Of a DNA stretch of 42,207 nt, positions 16,884 to 26,521 are shown in pieces. Below the pieces are notes generated by a model, which was not told the origin of the DNA, made no database searches, and worked only from the letters and a program-made list of their open reading frames with translations. The stretch lies in assembly GCA_943913325.1 (NCBI GenBank), contig CALTXP010000002.1, forward strand, positions 1 to 42,207, read 5' to 3'. The position numbers and the translations under genes are program-made. The number at the start of each line of letters is the position of its first letter. Positions within the stretch are counted from its first letter, which is position 1. This stretch comes from an uncultured Anaerococcus sp. (GTDB lineage: Bacteria; Bacillota; Clostridia; Tissierellales; Peptoniphilaceae).

Positions 16884-18242
16884 TTATTTTTCTTCATATC
16901 TAATATTACCATCTTTGGAATGATCTTTATTCTCAGAATATTGCAAGCGTCTGATTCTACAAGCTTTTATCCTATTATCTTCTATATAAAGGATCCTTAT
17001 CTCATAACCATTGTATTCTATTGTTTCATTGGCTCCCTCTTCTGGTATATAGCCTAGTTTATCTATTATAAAGCCACCCAAGGAATCAAAGTTTTCATTA
17101 TTTTCATCTATATTTATAGGGATTTTTTCATTAAGATCTTTAATAGAAATAGATGCTTTAACTATATAAACTCCCTTACGACTTTCTCTAAATTCAGGTC
17201 CTTTGCTTGTTCCATCTTCTAAGTCTCCTACAATTTCTTCTAGTAGGTCATCAATAGTTACTACTCCTGCAAATCCCCCATATTCATCTATCAAGACTGC
17301 CATATGGGTATGCTTTATCTGCATATCAGAAAAAAGCTTGTCCGTTTCTATTTTATCTGGAGCAAAATATGCAGACTTTATAAGACTTTTTAAATGGACA
17401 TTCTTAATCCCCACTCTAGTAGCTTCAAGTAGATAGTCTTTGGTATATAAAATCCCCAATATATTATCTAGCTCATCCTCATACACTGGGATCCTAGAAT
17501 GTCTTATTTTACTAAACTCATCAAGCCAAGTTTTATCTTTATCGTTAATATCAATCATAAAGACATCTGTACGTGCTGTCATAATTTCTTCTGCAATAAG
17601 ATCATCAAAGCCCATAATAGAATTAATCATCTTAGATTCCATGGGGCGAATAATTCCTTGATTTTCACCAACTTGGAATATAGACTTGATCTGCTCGCTT
17701 GTAACTTCTTTTTCAACTGCCCTTGCTTCTATACCAAAGATATTCATAAAAAAGTTTGTTACAGACCTAGTTATAGAAACTAAAGGTTTAGTCAAAAACA
17801 TGATAAATCTAGTAAGACCTACAGTATATTTTGTTATCTCCATAGGAAATCTTACACCAATTCTCTGAGGAATCTTATCTACAAATATAACCTTGATAAT
17901 TGCATATATAACTATCTCAATAAAAGTCATCCACCTTAAAGAGATCATTCCAGCAAAGAAAAATCCATCAGAACTTAAGTCACTTATTCTTCTTGAAATA
18001 TAAGCAATTGTTATAAGGGAAAATATTATATTCACTATGGCAAAAGATTGATTTAGTCTATCTTGATCAGATATAATCTTTAGTATAGTCTTTATTTTTG
18101 TATCATTATCCTTTTCTTCCTCTAATCTCATTGGGTTCAATGTAATTAACCCTGAGTGAATGGCTGTAAAAGTGCCATTAATTATTAAAAATAAAATCGT
18201 AATAAGAATTGTAATTAAACTATGGTAGGGGCCTTGATCCAT
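16884..18242 (-). CDS. CNNM/CorC-type membrane protein with CBS pair (hemolysin C-like)
   Basis: A 452-aa member of the DUF21-CBS-CorC_HlyC group, linked to Mg2+/Co2+ efflux and metal homeostasis despite the old name hemolysin. The DUF21 membrane domain spans about residues 5-150 with its hydrophobic helices. Two CBS motifs lie at about 220-340 (ILGILYTKDYL and DEYGGFAGVVTIDDLLEEIVGD). The C-terminal CorC_HlyC domain spans about 355-433 (DSLGGFIIDKLGYIPEEG). The ribosome binding site GGAGAG precedes ATG 18242, and a consensus promoter lies at 18276-18304. It is transcribed separately from nhaC, which has its own terminator. Confidence 0.9.
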   Translation of the reverse strand: MDQGPYHSLITILITILFLIINGTFTAIHSGLITLNPMRLEEEKDNDTKIKTILKIISDQDRLNQSFAIVNIIFSLITIAYISRRISDLSSDGFFFAGMISLRWMTFIEIVIYAIIKVIFVDKIPQRIGVRFPMEITKYTVGLTRFIMFLTKPLVSITRSVTNFFMNIFGIEARAVEKEVTSEQIKSIFQVGENQGIIRPMESKMINSIMGFDDLIAEEIMTARTDVFMIDINDKDKTWLDEFSKIRHSRIPVYEDELDNILGILYTKDYLLEATRVGIKNVHLKSLIKSAYFAPDKIETDKLFSDMQIKHTHMAVLIDEYGGFAGVVTIDDLLEEIVGDLEDGTSKGPEFRESRKGVYIVKASISIKDLNEKIPINIDENNENFDSLGGFIIDKLGYIPEEGANETIEYNGYEIRILYIEDNRIKACRIRRLQYSENKDHSKDGNIRYEEK

Positions 18243-18275
18243 TTATACTCTCTCCGTTCTTTCTATCTAAGAATG

Positions 18276-18304
18276 ACTATATACATTAATTTTACTACTG
18301 TCAA
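18276..18304 (-). promoter_or_regulatory. Sigma-A promoter of the CNNM/CorC gene
   Basis: Minus-strand TTGACA (18299-18304), a 17-base spacer, and TATAGT (18276-18281). Confidence 0.8.
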
Positions 18305-18316
18305 AATAATTCTACA

Positions 18317-18351
18317 CAAAAAGCTCAACTTAAGTTTATAAGCTGAGCTCT
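18317..18351 (-). terminator. Terminator of nhaC
   Basis: On the minus strand AGCTCAGCTTA and TAAGTTGAGCT form a stem with one G-U pair, followed by five T. It overlaps the last codons of nhaC and ends just before the promoter of the next gene. Confidence 0.75.
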
Positions 18352-19940
18352 TTTCTATTCTTTAGCTTTAATATATACATCAAGGCAAAAATCACTATCA
18401 ATCCAAAAGCCAAAGGTATAAGAGCTGAATAAGTAAATCCTGCTATTATATATGCTGCTGCAGATATAGCTGCAACGCTCATACCATATGGTAATTGAGT
18501 TTTTACATGATCAATATGAATACAACCTGCTCCTGTAGATGACATTATAGTCGTATCAGATATAGGAGATAGATGGTCACCACACACTGCCCCCGAAAGA
18601 GTAGCTGATATTCCTATAAAAAATATTGGATTTGTTGGTTCAAACATAGATACTACAATTGGTATCAAAATCCCAAAGGTGCCCCAGCTTGTTCCCGTAG
18701 CAAAGGCGAGAAATATTGCAACTATAAAAATCACAACTGGTAAAAATGAATTTAAACTTCCTGCTGCATTTGCCATAAGCCCACCCACATATTGAGTTGA
18801 TCCCAATAAATCATTTGATATATTCTTTAGGCTTGTAGCCATTGTCAGAATCAAAATAGCAGATACCATTGAAGAAAATCCTTCAGAAATAGCATCCATT
18901 GACTTTTCAAATGTTAAAGCTTTTTTTATTACAAAAAATACAATAATTATTATAAGAGCAATTATTGATCCCATGGCAAGAGCTATTGAGGAATCTGTGT
19001 TAGCAAAGGCATTGACAAAATCATGATAAAAAGGACCCTTTACATCAAAAAACCCACCTACATTAATTAAGCTAATAACACAAGAAATAATCAAGATTAA
19101 TACAGGAAAAACTAAATCAATTACAGATCCATTTGATTGTTCATTTACTTGATCAATATTAACATCTTTTCTAATACCTAGATTTCCTTCTTCTATAGCT
19201 CTTTTTTCATATTTTTTCATAGGACCAAAATCATTATCAAAGGCTATAATGCTTACTACAAAAACCAATGTCAAAAGAGAATAAAAGTTAAAAGGAATTG
19301 ATTTTATAAATAACTCTATCCCTGACATATGACTATTTTCAGCATATCCAGAAACAGCTGCCGCCCATGATGATATTGGTGCTATCATACAAACAGGAGC
19401 CGCAGTTGCATCTATTATGTAAGCAAGCTTTGCCCTAGATACCCTGTGAGAATCAGTTATAGATTTCATGACAGATCCGCTTGTTAAACAATTAAAATAA
19501 TCATCAATAAATAACATTATACACAGAAAAAATGTAGCAAGCTGTGATCCTCTTCTAGTCTTTATTTTAGAATTAGCCCAATTTCCAAATGCTTTTGATC
19601 CTCCTGAATAATTTATAAGTACAACTATTATTCCAAGAACTACTAAAAATATAAAAATTCCTGAAGTTTGAGAAATAGAAGTAATAAACCCTTTTTGAAC
19701 TAGATTATTTAGAAAAACTCCAAGTGATCCTCCCGATGCTAAAATAGCCCCTGTAACGATCCCTAGAAATAAAGATGAAAAGACTTCTTTTGTAAACAAG
19801 GCCACAAAAATAGCTACTAAAGGTGGAAAAAGTGACCAAATACTCTCCTTAGTAACTTCTCCACTCATCGAAATATATATAGCAAGCCCTAGAGACAGCA
19901 ATGCTATTACAAGGGCTGGTTTTAACTTTTTGGTATCCAT
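18336..19940 (-). CDS. nhaC: Na+/H+ antiporter, NhaC family
   Basis: Polytopic antiporter exchanging internal Na+ for external H+ in pH and sodium homeostasis. Typical NhaC blocks are FPPLVAIFVALFTKEV, IDDYFNCLTSGSVMKSITD with the conserved acidic DD in a membrane segment, AAPVCMIAPISSWAA, ATGTSWGTFGI, and GAVCGDHLSPISDTTIMSS near the C-terminus. I start it at ATG 19940 (MDTKKLKP, 534 aa), which has GAGAGG six bases upstream; nine earlier codons beginning with TTG lie across that site. Malate/lactate-coupled variants of the family exist, so the ion pair is not certain. A TATAAT at 20005-20010 may be its -10. Confidence 0.88.
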   Translation of the reverse strand: MDTKKLKPALVIALLSLGLAIYISMSGEVTKESIWSLFPPLVAIFVALFTKEVFSSLFLGIVTGAILASGGSLGVFLNNLVQKGFITSISQTSGIFIFLVVLGIIVVLINYSGGSKAFGNWANSKIKTRRGSQLATFFLCIMLFIDDYFNCLTSGSVMKSITDSHRVSRAKLAYIIDATAAPVCMIAPISSWAAAVSGYAENSHMSGIELFIKSIPFNFYSLLTLVFVVSIIAFDNDFGPMKKYEKRAIEEGNLGIRKDVNIDQVNEQSNGSVIDLVFPVLILIISCVISLINVGGFFDVKGPFYHDFVNAFANTDSSIALAMGSIIALIIIIVFFVIKKALTFEKSMDAISEGFSSMVSAILILTMATSLKNISNDLLGSTQYVGGLMANAAGSLNSFLPVVIFIVAIFLAFATGTSWGTFGILIPIVVSMFEPTNPIFFIGISATLSGAVCGDHLSPISDTTIMSSTGAGCIHIDHVKTQLPYGMSVAAISAAAYIIAGFTYSALIPLAFGLIVIFALMYILKLKNRKELSL

Positions 19941-20004
19941 AAAAAACCTCTCTATGAGTTTTAACAATTATAATTAAACTCAAACAATTTGTCGTATGCC
20001 TTAT

Positions 20005-20010
20005 ATTATA
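20005..20010 (-). promoter_or_regulatory. Possible -10 element of nhaC
   Basis: A perfect minus-strand TATAAT about 65 bases before the nhaC start. No convincing -35 is seen at the right distance, so this is weak. Confidence 0.3.
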
Positions 20011-20362
20011 CTTATTTTTTCCATATATAAAAGTATCTTCGCTAACTACTATAAGTATAGAAGCATATAAAATACAAAGAGTCAAAAAGTTTTTTAGTCC
20101 AGTCTATAATATTGTGTAAGCGCATTTAGTTTACATCCTAGTATATAGTTTAGATTATATTGTACTATTTAATACTTCGAATGAACTTTTTATCTTTACT
20201 CAATTGTACGAACTTTTGCTTATAAGCTTTGAAATAAAAATAAAAATTAGTAAAATAAGCAAGTTTAACTTCTACATTAGATATATTCATAGAAAATTAA
20301 TAATAGAATCTATTAGACTAGCAAAAGAGATTTTAATATAAAGAGTAAGTCTAAATAAAAAA

Positions 20363-20424
20363 TTGTAGATAAAACAAGTTTTACAGGACTTCTAAGTCCA
20401 ATTTAACTTAAAATTTATCTACAA
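20363..20424. repeat. 62-base imperfect palindrome in the nhaC / V-ATPase gap
   Basis: TTGTAGATAAA (20363-20373) pairs with TTTATCTACAA (20414-20424), and inside it AAGTT pairs with AACTT and GGACTT with AAGTCC, giving a long cruciform-capable hairpin. The remaining roughly 800 bases of this gap (19,941-20,731) are AT-rich with no supportable gene. A second hairpin with the same GGACTT/AAGTCC core lies at 20617-20638. Confidence 0.55.
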
Positions 20425-20616
20425 AGATTGTAACTCAAATGACTATAAATGCTCTTAAACAACTATAATTTTAGGATAAAAAAGCTAATAGCAATTCTTA
20501 TCTCTTTAAAAAATAAGTTATCATAAGCAATTAAATGAGAAAATCAATCATAGCAAATGACCGATTTACCTTAAGGTATTTAGACTTATTGTACATTTTA
20601 AACTATATAGCCCTTC

Positions 20617-20638
20617 AGGACTTAGTTGCCTAAGTCCT
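20617..20638. terminator. Hairpin downstream of the V-ATPase operon, weak terminator
   Basis: AGGACTTA (20617-20624) and TAAGTCCT (20631-20638) enclose six bases. It lies about 95 bases past the ntpD stop and is the only compact hairpin there. It lacks a good T run on the minus strand, so termination or 3'-end protection is only a possibility. Confidence 0.35.
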
Positions 20639-20731
20639 TTATGAGCTGAAATTTAAGATAATATTTATATTAACAAAATAACTATTATACTAGTATTTTA
20701 ATAACAAAATAGACCCTAAGTTAATATATTT

Positions 20732-21430
20732 TTATAAATTAGCTTCTAAATTTCCCTGCTCTCCAAAATCGGTCTCATCAAGGCTATCAGTTAAATCTGT
20801 ATCTGAAATAATATCTTTTACCTTCATTAACCTTGCTATAGTTGCTCTTTCGTTTTCTTCTAATTTTGCTCTAATATACTTTATAGTTTCTTCCAAGTCT
20901 GGAATAGTTCTATATTCTAGGGCATTTACACGACGACGTGTACTTTCTATTTCATCAGCCATAAGTTGAGTAGTCTTTTCCATTTCTGCAAGCTTAAGAA
21001 GCTTTTCCATAACGTCATTTAACCCACTTATAGCTTGGTCAAGGCCAGCTGATGTTTCAGCATAGCCATAAGAATACATACTTGCATCCTTATTTTGATC
21101 TAGCTTAAATTCCATTTCTGGAATTCTTACACTCATGACATTTTTAACACCTATATCAACACCAACTTTTTGTGTAGGAAAGCTTACAGCAGCTTCCATA
21201 GATTCAGGACTCATAAAAGCACTTGCAACAAGAAAGTCAGAAAAGGAATCTGAAAGTTCTTTTTCAACTTCCTCTCTTAGCTCCTTATTTTCACGAATCA
21301 AAATCATAAACTGACGCATAAGCTCATCTTGCTTATCCTTAAGAAGTTTATAACCTCGCTTGCTTGTGCCTAGCCTTTCTTTTAGGGTGTTTAAATTCAT
21401 TCTAGTTGGCGTTACTTTTAGTCTAGCCAT
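20732..21430 (-). CDS. ntpD: V-type ATPase subunit D
   Basis: Central rotor shaft of the V1 part; transmits rotation from A3B3 to the membrane ring. The N-terminus MARLKVTPTRMNL and the long alpha-helical hairpin, with charged coiled-coil segments at both ends, are typical; the length is 232 aa. I choose ATG 21430 because AGGTGAT lies just before it; a GTG three codons upstream also reads in frame but sits within that site. It is the last gene of the operon, starting 9 bases after the ntpB stop. The accessory ntpH and ntpJ genes of E. hirae do not follow. Confidence 0.93.
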   Translation of the reverse strand: MARLKVTPTRMNLNTLKERLGTSKRGYKLLKDKQDELMRQFMILIRENKELREEVEKELSDSFSDFLVASAFMSPESMEAAVSFPTQKVGVDIGVKNVMSVRIPEMEFKLDQNKDASMYSYGYAETSAGLDQAISGLNDVMEKLLKLAEMEKTTQLMADEIESTRRRVNALEYRTIPDLEETIKYIRAKLEENERATIARLMKVKDIISDTDLTDSLDETDFGEQGNLEANL

Positions 21431-21439
21431 AGATATCAC

Positions 21440-22807
21440 CTAATCCATATACTTTTCAATAAGGTTATCATCAATTCTCTTAAGTTCTGATTTTGGAATT
21501 AATTTAAGTAACTCCCAACCTAGATTTAAAGTTTCCTCTATAGTTCTATTTGTATAGTATCCTTGGTTGATGTATTTTTTTTCAAATTGTTTTGCAAATT
21601 CCGCGAAGGCTAAATCTGCATCTGATAAGGCACTATCACCTAAGATCTTTTGAAGCTCACGAGCATCAACACCTGATGCATAGGCTGCATAGATTTGGTT
21701 CATTGTACCTGCATGATCTTCACGAGTTTTACCCTTACCTATACCCTTATCCTTAAGACGAGATAAGCTTGGAAGTATTGAAACTGGTGGTTCTACACCT
21801 TGATTATATAACTCACGATTTAGAATGATCTGTCCTTCTGTAATATATCCAGTAAGGTCTGGTATTGGGTGAGTTATATCATCTTCTGGCATTGATAATA
21901 TAGGAATTTGTGTGATAGTTCCTGGTTTGCCACGAAGTTTTCCAGCTCTTTCATAAATTGTAGAAAGGTCTGTATATAGATAACCTGGATATCCACGACG
22001 TCCTGGTACTTCTTTACGAGCAGCTGATACTTCACGTAAAGCTTCAGCATAGTTTGTCATATCTGTCATTATAACTAAAACTTGCATGTCTTTTTCATAA
22101 GCTAGGTATTCAGCACAGGTAAGTGCCATTTTTGGTGTTGAAAGACGCTCAATAGCTGGGTCATCAGCAAGGTTCATAAATAATACTGAACGGTCTAAAG
22201 CTCCAGTTTTTCTAAAGTCGTCCATAAAGAATTGTGCTTCTTCAAATGTTATACCTATAGCTGCAAAAACTACAGCAAATCCTTCATCATCATTAAGTAC
22301 TTTTGCTTGACGAGCAATTTGAGCTGCTACTTGGTTATGTGGAAGTCCATTTCCTGAAAATATAGGAAGTTTTTGTCCACGTACAAGGGTATTTAATCCA
22401 TCTATAGTTGATATACCTGTTTGGATAAATTCTGATGGATAATCACGACTTACTGGATTTATAGCAGTTCCATTTACATCTCTTTTTTCATCTGGGATGA
22501 TATCTGGGCCATCATCTATTGGTTCTCCAAGACCATTAAATGCACGACCTACCATGTCTTCGGATACTCCAAGTTCTAGTGGTCTACCTAAAAATCTTAC
22601 AGAAGTAGCCTCTAGATTAATACCTGTAGACCCTTCGAAAAGTTGGACCATAGCACGTCCTTCTTCAATTTCTATAACACGACCACGACGACGTTCACCT
22701 GTATGCATTTCTATATCTACAAGTTCATCAAAATTGACACCCTCTACACCTTCGACAAGCATAAGAGGTCCAACAACTTCGGTAACTGTTTTATATTCTT
22801 TTAACAT
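21440..22807 (-). CDS. ntpB: V-type ATPase subunit B (non-catalytic)
   Basis: Regulatory nucleotide-site partner of subunit A in the A3B3 head. At 455 aa it has the family sequence, and the P-loop is replaced by FSGNGLPHNQ, as expected for B. Further blocks are ERAGKLRGKPGTITQIPIL and SLSRLKDKGIGKGKTR. The start ATG overlaps the ntpA stop (TAATG) with GGGAGG upstream, indicating translational coupling that keeps A and B equal. Confidence 0.96.
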   Translation of the reverse strand: MLKEYKTVTEVVGPLMLVEGVEGVNFDELVDIEMHTGERRRGRVIEIEEGRAMVQLFEGSTGINLEATSVRFLGRPLELGVSEDMVGRAFNGLGEPIDDGPDIIPDEKRDVNGTAINPVSRDYPSEFIQTGISTIDGLNTLVRGQKLPIFSGNGLPHNQVAAQIARQAKVLNDDEGFAVVFAAIGITFEEAQFFMDDFRKTGALDRSVLFMNLADDPAIERLSTPKMALTCAEYLAYEKDMQVLVIMTDMTNYAEALREVSAARKEVPGRRGYPGYLYTDLSTIYERAGKLRGKPGTITQIPILSMPEDDITHPIPDLTGYITEGQIILNRELYNQGVEPPVSILPSLSRLKDKGIGKGKTREDHAGTMNQIYAAYASGVDARELQKILGDSALSDADLAFAEFAKQFEKKYINQGYYTNRTIEETLNLGWELLKLIPKSELKRIDDNLIEKYMD

Positions 22808-24564
22808 TATGCCTCCCTTTGTAGTCCGCCAATTTCTTGGTCAATTTCATTTTTTATATCTTTAAGCTTATCTATATCATCTTCATGTATAAACTTAGCT
22901 CTTGTTATTTTCTCATGAACCGGTAGATCTTCTAAATTGTCTAATTCCACTCCGGCTGATAAGGCTTCTAATGATCTATCGTAGTTATATAAAATCAAAT
23001 CAAGCATGATATTTTGTTTTTTAAGTGAACAATAAGTATCTACATCATGGAAGGCATTTTGTTGTAAATAGTCTTCTCTAAGTGATTTTGTTACATCAAG
23101 CTTAAGTTTATCATCATCAGAAAGCGCATCACGACCAACTAATCTTACGACTTCTTGAAGTGATTGTTCTTGAGCGAGTAAACTCATAGCACGTTTTCTC
23201 ATAGTTGAGAACTCTTCGTTGACGTTAGTATCTATATATCTATCCATCTTATCTTGATATAGAGAATAAGAATTCAACCAGTTAATAGCTGGGAAGTGAC
23301 GTTGGTAGGATAGATCATAATCTAAGCCCCAGAATACTTTTACTATACGTAAAGTAGCTTGAGTAACTGGTTCTGAAAGGTCTCCTCCTGGAGGACTTAC
23401 AGCTCCTATAACAGTTAGACTTCCTTGTTCATCTCTATTTCCTAAAACTTCAACCTTACCACTTCTTTCATAGAAATCTGCAATTCTACTTGCAAGATAA
23501 GCTGGGAAACCTTCATCTCCTGGCATCTCTTCCAAACGTCCAGACATTTCACGAAGTGCCTCTGCCCAACGGCTTGTTGAGTCAGCCATCATAGCTACAT
23601 TGTAGCCCATATCTCTAAAGTATTCTCCAAGTGTAATACCTGTATAGATACTTGCCTCACGGGCAGCTACTGGCATGTTTGATGTATTGGCAATAAGAAC
23701 TGTACGTTTCATTATTGACTCACCAGTTTTTGGATCAACTAGTTCTGGGAATTCGTTAAGTACATCTGTCATCTCGTTGCCACGTTCACCACAACCTACA
23801 TAAACTACCATATCTGCATCAGCAAATTTTGCGATTTGGTGTTGAACTACTGTCTTACCAGATCCAAATGGTCCTGGAATTGCAGATGTACCACCTTTAG
23901 CTACCGGAAAGAACGTATCTATAACTCTTTGTCCTGTAATAAGAGGTTCATCTGGGTCAAGTTTTCTTTTTGATGGACGAGCCTTTCTTACTGGCCATTT
24001 TTGAATCATATTGATTTCTTTATCACCATCTTCTGTTTCAATTATAGCTATAGTTTCTTCAACTGTGTATGAACCTTCTTTGATATCCTTTAATTTTCCA
24101 GAAATACCAAAAGGTACCATAATTTTGTGTGTAAGTACTGTAGTTTCTTCAACTGTACCTAAAATATCTCCTGATCCAACTTCATTTCCAGCTTTCATAG
24201 TAGGTTTGAATTCCCATTTTGTCTCACGATTAAGTGCTGGAGCTGTAACTCCTCTTTTTAAGAAATTGCCTGCTAAATCTTCTAGTTTTTGAAGTGGTCT
24301 TTGGATACCATCATACATATGTTCAAGCATACCAGGTCCAAGTTCAACAGATAGAGGGTGTCCTGTAGATATTACCTCATCCCCAGGACCTATTCCTGTT
24401 GTTTCTTCATATACCTGAATACTTGCAACATCTCCCCTCATCTCTATTATTTCGCCGATGAGCTTATCTTTTGATACCTCAACCACATCATAGATATTAG
24501 CATCAGATAATCCGCTAGCTTCTATCAATGGTCCTGATACTTTAGTAATTTTACCTTGTTTCAA
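22807..24564 (-). CDS. ntpA: V-type ATPase catalytic subunit A
   Basis: ATP-hydrolysing (or ATP-forming) subunit of the V1 head. The 585-aa protein has a beta-barrel N-terminus, the V-type-specific insert (about residues 110-190, the non-homologous region that separates it from F1-beta), the P-loop GPFGSGKT at 231-238, the catalytic glutamate E260 in GCGERGNE, and MMADSTSRWAEALREMSGRL. Translation appears to begin at a TTG codon (24562-24564) preceded by AAAGGAGC; no ATG fits the family's N-terminus (MKQGKITKVSGPLI). It lies 11 bases after subunit F. Confidence 0.96.
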   Translation of the reverse strand: MKQGKITKVSGPLIEASGLSDANIYDVVEVSKDKLIGEIIEMRGDVASIQVYEETTGIGPGDEVISTGHPLSVELGPGMLEHMYDGIQRPLQKLEDLAGNFLKRGVTAPALNRETKWEFKPTMKAGNEVGSGDILGTVEETTVLTHKIMVPFGISGKLKDIKEGSYTVEETIAIIETEDGDKEINMIQKWPVRKARPSKRKLDPDEPLITGQRVIDTFFPVAKGGTSAIPGPFGSGKTVVQHQIAKFADADMVVYVGCGERGNEMTDVLNEFPELVDPKTGESIMKRTVLIANTSNMPVAAREASIYTGITLGEYFRDMGYNVAMMADSTSRWAEALREMSGRLEEMPGDEGFPAYLASRIADFYERSGKVEVLGNRDEQGSLTVIGAVSPPGGDLSEPVTQATLRIVKVFWGLDYDLSYQRHFPAINWLNSYSLYQDKMDRYIDTNVNEEFSTMRKRAMSLLAQEQSLQEVVRLVGRDALSDDDKLKLDVTKSLREDYLQQNAFHDVDTYCSLKKQNIMLDLILYNYDRSLEALSAGVELDNLEDLPVHEKITRAKFIHEDDIDKLKDIKNEIDQEIGGLQREA

Positions 24565-24575
24565 ATTAAGCTCCT

Positions 24576-24896
24576 TTAATTTAGAATATTGGCTCCAACA
24601 GCTTTTTCTACTGACTTATTAATATCAGCAAGACCTATTCCCATAGAGCCTTTGTTGCCTGGAATAAGTATTATAGCTGGAGTCATTTGATCTCTATATT
24701 TATCAATTGTAGATGGAATTTGTTGTGCAAATTTTTCTGTAATAAATATTACACCAACATCCTCTTTGGCAAGAGATTTGATAGTATCTGCTGCCTCTTT
24801 GCCATCTATAACTGTATATACTTCTACACCGAGTGCCTTAAATGCAAGGACTGAGTCCTTATCCCCGATTACTGCTACTCTATGCATATGTTTCAC
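24576..24896 (-). CDS. ntpG: V-type ATPase subunit F
   Basis: Small V1 stalk subunit that binds the D shaft and tunes ATPase activity (NtpG in E. hirae naming). The 106-aa protein has the Rossmann-like opening VAVIGDKDSVLAFKALGVEVY and the later segment VGVIFITEKFAQ. Two starts are possible: a GTG at 24896 with AAGG four bases upstream, or an ATG at 24887, which fits the family length but is 13 bases from that site. I report the longer one. It overlaps the end of subunit C by 17 bases. Confidence 0.9.
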   Translation of the reverse strand: MKHMHRVAVIGDKDSVLAFKALGVEVYTVIDGKEAADTIKSLAKEDVGVIFITEKFAQQIPSTIDKYRDQMTPAIILIPGNKGSMGIGLADINKSVEKAVGANILN

Positions 24897-25944
24897 GCAA
24901 CCTTTCTAAAGTAAATTCCCTTGGAAGAGAATTTAATTTTGATACTAAAATGATCCTTAGATTTTTAATTTCAGTTTCCTTAGAAATTATATAATTCATC
25001 AAAACCTCAGGACCATAGGTCATGGATTTTGCTTTCCTTGAATAATCCATTTGATGATCATCTATAGACTTTTCTAAATCAAGTAGATTTTCATCCATCG
25101 ACTTATCACTATCTATAGTATTAACTATATATTTATTGATATTTTCATTTGAAAGTTTAACTACTACTTGATTAATATCAACTGCATAAAAGTCATCGAA
25201 TTTAGAAAGTTCAATATATCCACCGTCTATTAATGCATCTTTAAGGTCATCTAGACTAGCATCTTGTGCTTTTATACGTATAAGAGTTTTGATATTTATA
25301 AGGTCAATACGTTCTTTAGTATATTTTGTCAAATCATCTAGACCTATTTGCTCAGCATCCTCTAAAAGTTTTTCATAATAATACTTATCCAAAGTCATAT
25401 CAATATATTTTGGGTTATTTGTTTCTCTAAACCTATTAAGAGCATCTTTTGCATAATCTAGGTACACATCATTAGGATTAACTGATTTATTAAAAGGCTC
25501 ATAGCCTTTTATATCAAGACTTTCTAAAAATCCTAAATCTACGCTGTCTTCATTAGAAAGCATCTTTTTGATATAAGCTAAATCAATATTGCCTATATCA
25601 CTATATAAGTGAGTGTATACTTCCTCTTGCACTATTTCTTTTACCATTACCTTAAGGTTATGAAAATTATATCTTTCTCTAAAGTATTGTAAAAGTTCCT
25701 TTTCACCAGATGTGCTTTCTATAAGCTCATAGGATTTTTTTAATTCAGTATCGAGTATTTTTTCGTATTCTTCTGGACGGTTAAGAGCTTGTATAGCTTC
25801 CCTATAAGAAGAATCGTTTAAGGCCGCTAGGACTTCTCCTAGGTCATCATAGTCGTTTAATCTTTCTAAATCATTTTTTGTAAGGAGGTTTTTTTCATAT
25901 AGTCTTGTTGAGATAGATCCACCTATATAGTTATCTCTATTCAT
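24880..25944 (-). CDS. ntpC: V-type ATPase subunit C (d subunit)
   Basis: Socket protein joining the D/F central stalk to the c-ring (subunit C in bacterial naming, d in eukaryotes). It is 354 aa, largely helical, with repeated YExLLxDAEQIGL-type and FRERYNFHNLKVMVKE segments that match the family's three similar helical domains. ATG 25944 has GGAGG 6 bases upstream and follows the subunit E stop by 10 bases. Confidence 0.9.
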   Translation of the reverse strand: MNRDNYIGGSISTRLYEKNLLTKNDLERLNDYDDLGEVLAALNDSSYREAIQALNRPEEYEKILDTELKKSYELIESTSGEKELLQYFRERYNFHNLKVMVKEIVQEEVYTHLYSDIGNIDLAYIKKMLSNEDSVDLGFLESLDIKGYEPFNKSVNPNDVYLDYAKDALNRFRETNNPKYIDMTLDKYYYEKLLEDAEQIGLDDLTKYTKERIDLINIKTLIRIKAQDASLDDLKDALIDGGYIELSKFDDFYAVDINQVVVKLSNENINKYIVNTIDSDKSMDENLLDLEKSIDDHQMDYSRKAKSMTYGPEVLMNYIISKETEIKNLRIILVSKLNSLPREFTLERLRETYA

Positions 25945-25954
25945 TTAAGCCTCC

Positions 25955-26506
25955 TTACTTAAAAATTTCATCAGAAATTTGTTTTCTTATATTATCGATG
26001 TTATATTTTATTATCGAAGAAAATCTGTTATCGTATTCGATTTTACCAGATTTTACTACAAAGCCATCTTCTACTGTATCGTCTGATACTTTTAGGCCCT
26101 TAAAGTTTTCATTTTTTAGAGCATCTTTATGTTTTTTTGATAGTAAAATCTCACCGTTTATAATATTGGATTTGTTAAGAGTATTTTCTACATATCTCTT
26201 ATATGAATCAGAATCTAGATTTTTTAAATTTTCTAAAAGTTCATCAACAACTTTATCAATAACCTGATTTTTAGCATTAATCTCAATATCGCGTGATTGT
26301 CTTTCAGTTGACACAGTTTCGTTTTTTCTTATAGTCTCTGCTTCTTTTTTTGCACTTTCTATAATTTCACGAGCCCTTTTATCAGCTTCATTTCTTTTTT
26401 CATTTATTATCTCATTAGCTTTAGCATTCGCTTCATCTAATATCTTTTGACTTTCAGTATTTCCTTCGTTAATAATTGATTCTAATATTACTTCAAGATT
26501 ATTCAT
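25955..26506 (-). CDS. ntpE: V-type ATPase subunit E
   Basis: Peripheral stator subunit that pairs with subunit G. The 183-aa protein has a long N-terminal charged helix (about residues 1-90, rich in Glu, Lys and Ala: ILDEANAKANEIINEKRNEA) and a globular C-terminal domain (GEILLSKKHKDAL, DDTVEDGFVVKSGKIEYDNRFSS). The segment GFVVKSGKIEYDN is typical of subunit E. AGGA precedes the start. It lies 15 bases from the ntpK stop. Confidence 0.9.
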   Translation of the reverse strand: MNNLEVILESIINEGNTESQKILDEANAKANEIINEKRNEADKRAREIIESAKKEAETIRKNETVSTERQSRDIEINAKNQVIDKVVDELLENLKNLDSDSYKRYVENTLNKSNIINGEILLSKKHKDALKNENFKGLKVSDDTVEDGFVVKSGKIEYDNRFSSIIKYNIDNIRKQISDEIFK

Positions 26507-26521
26507 AATCTTTTCCTAATA

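Noticed and set aside
19941..19967. A 9-codon upstream TTG start for nhaC
   Set aside because: The real start at 19940 has GAGAGG six bases before it, and the extension would run through that site.
20120..20341. A 73-codon open frame on the plus strand in the nhaC / V-ATPase gap
   Set aside because: No ATG or other start with a ribosome binding site and no recognisable protein pattern; a frame this long can occur by chance in AT-rich DNA.
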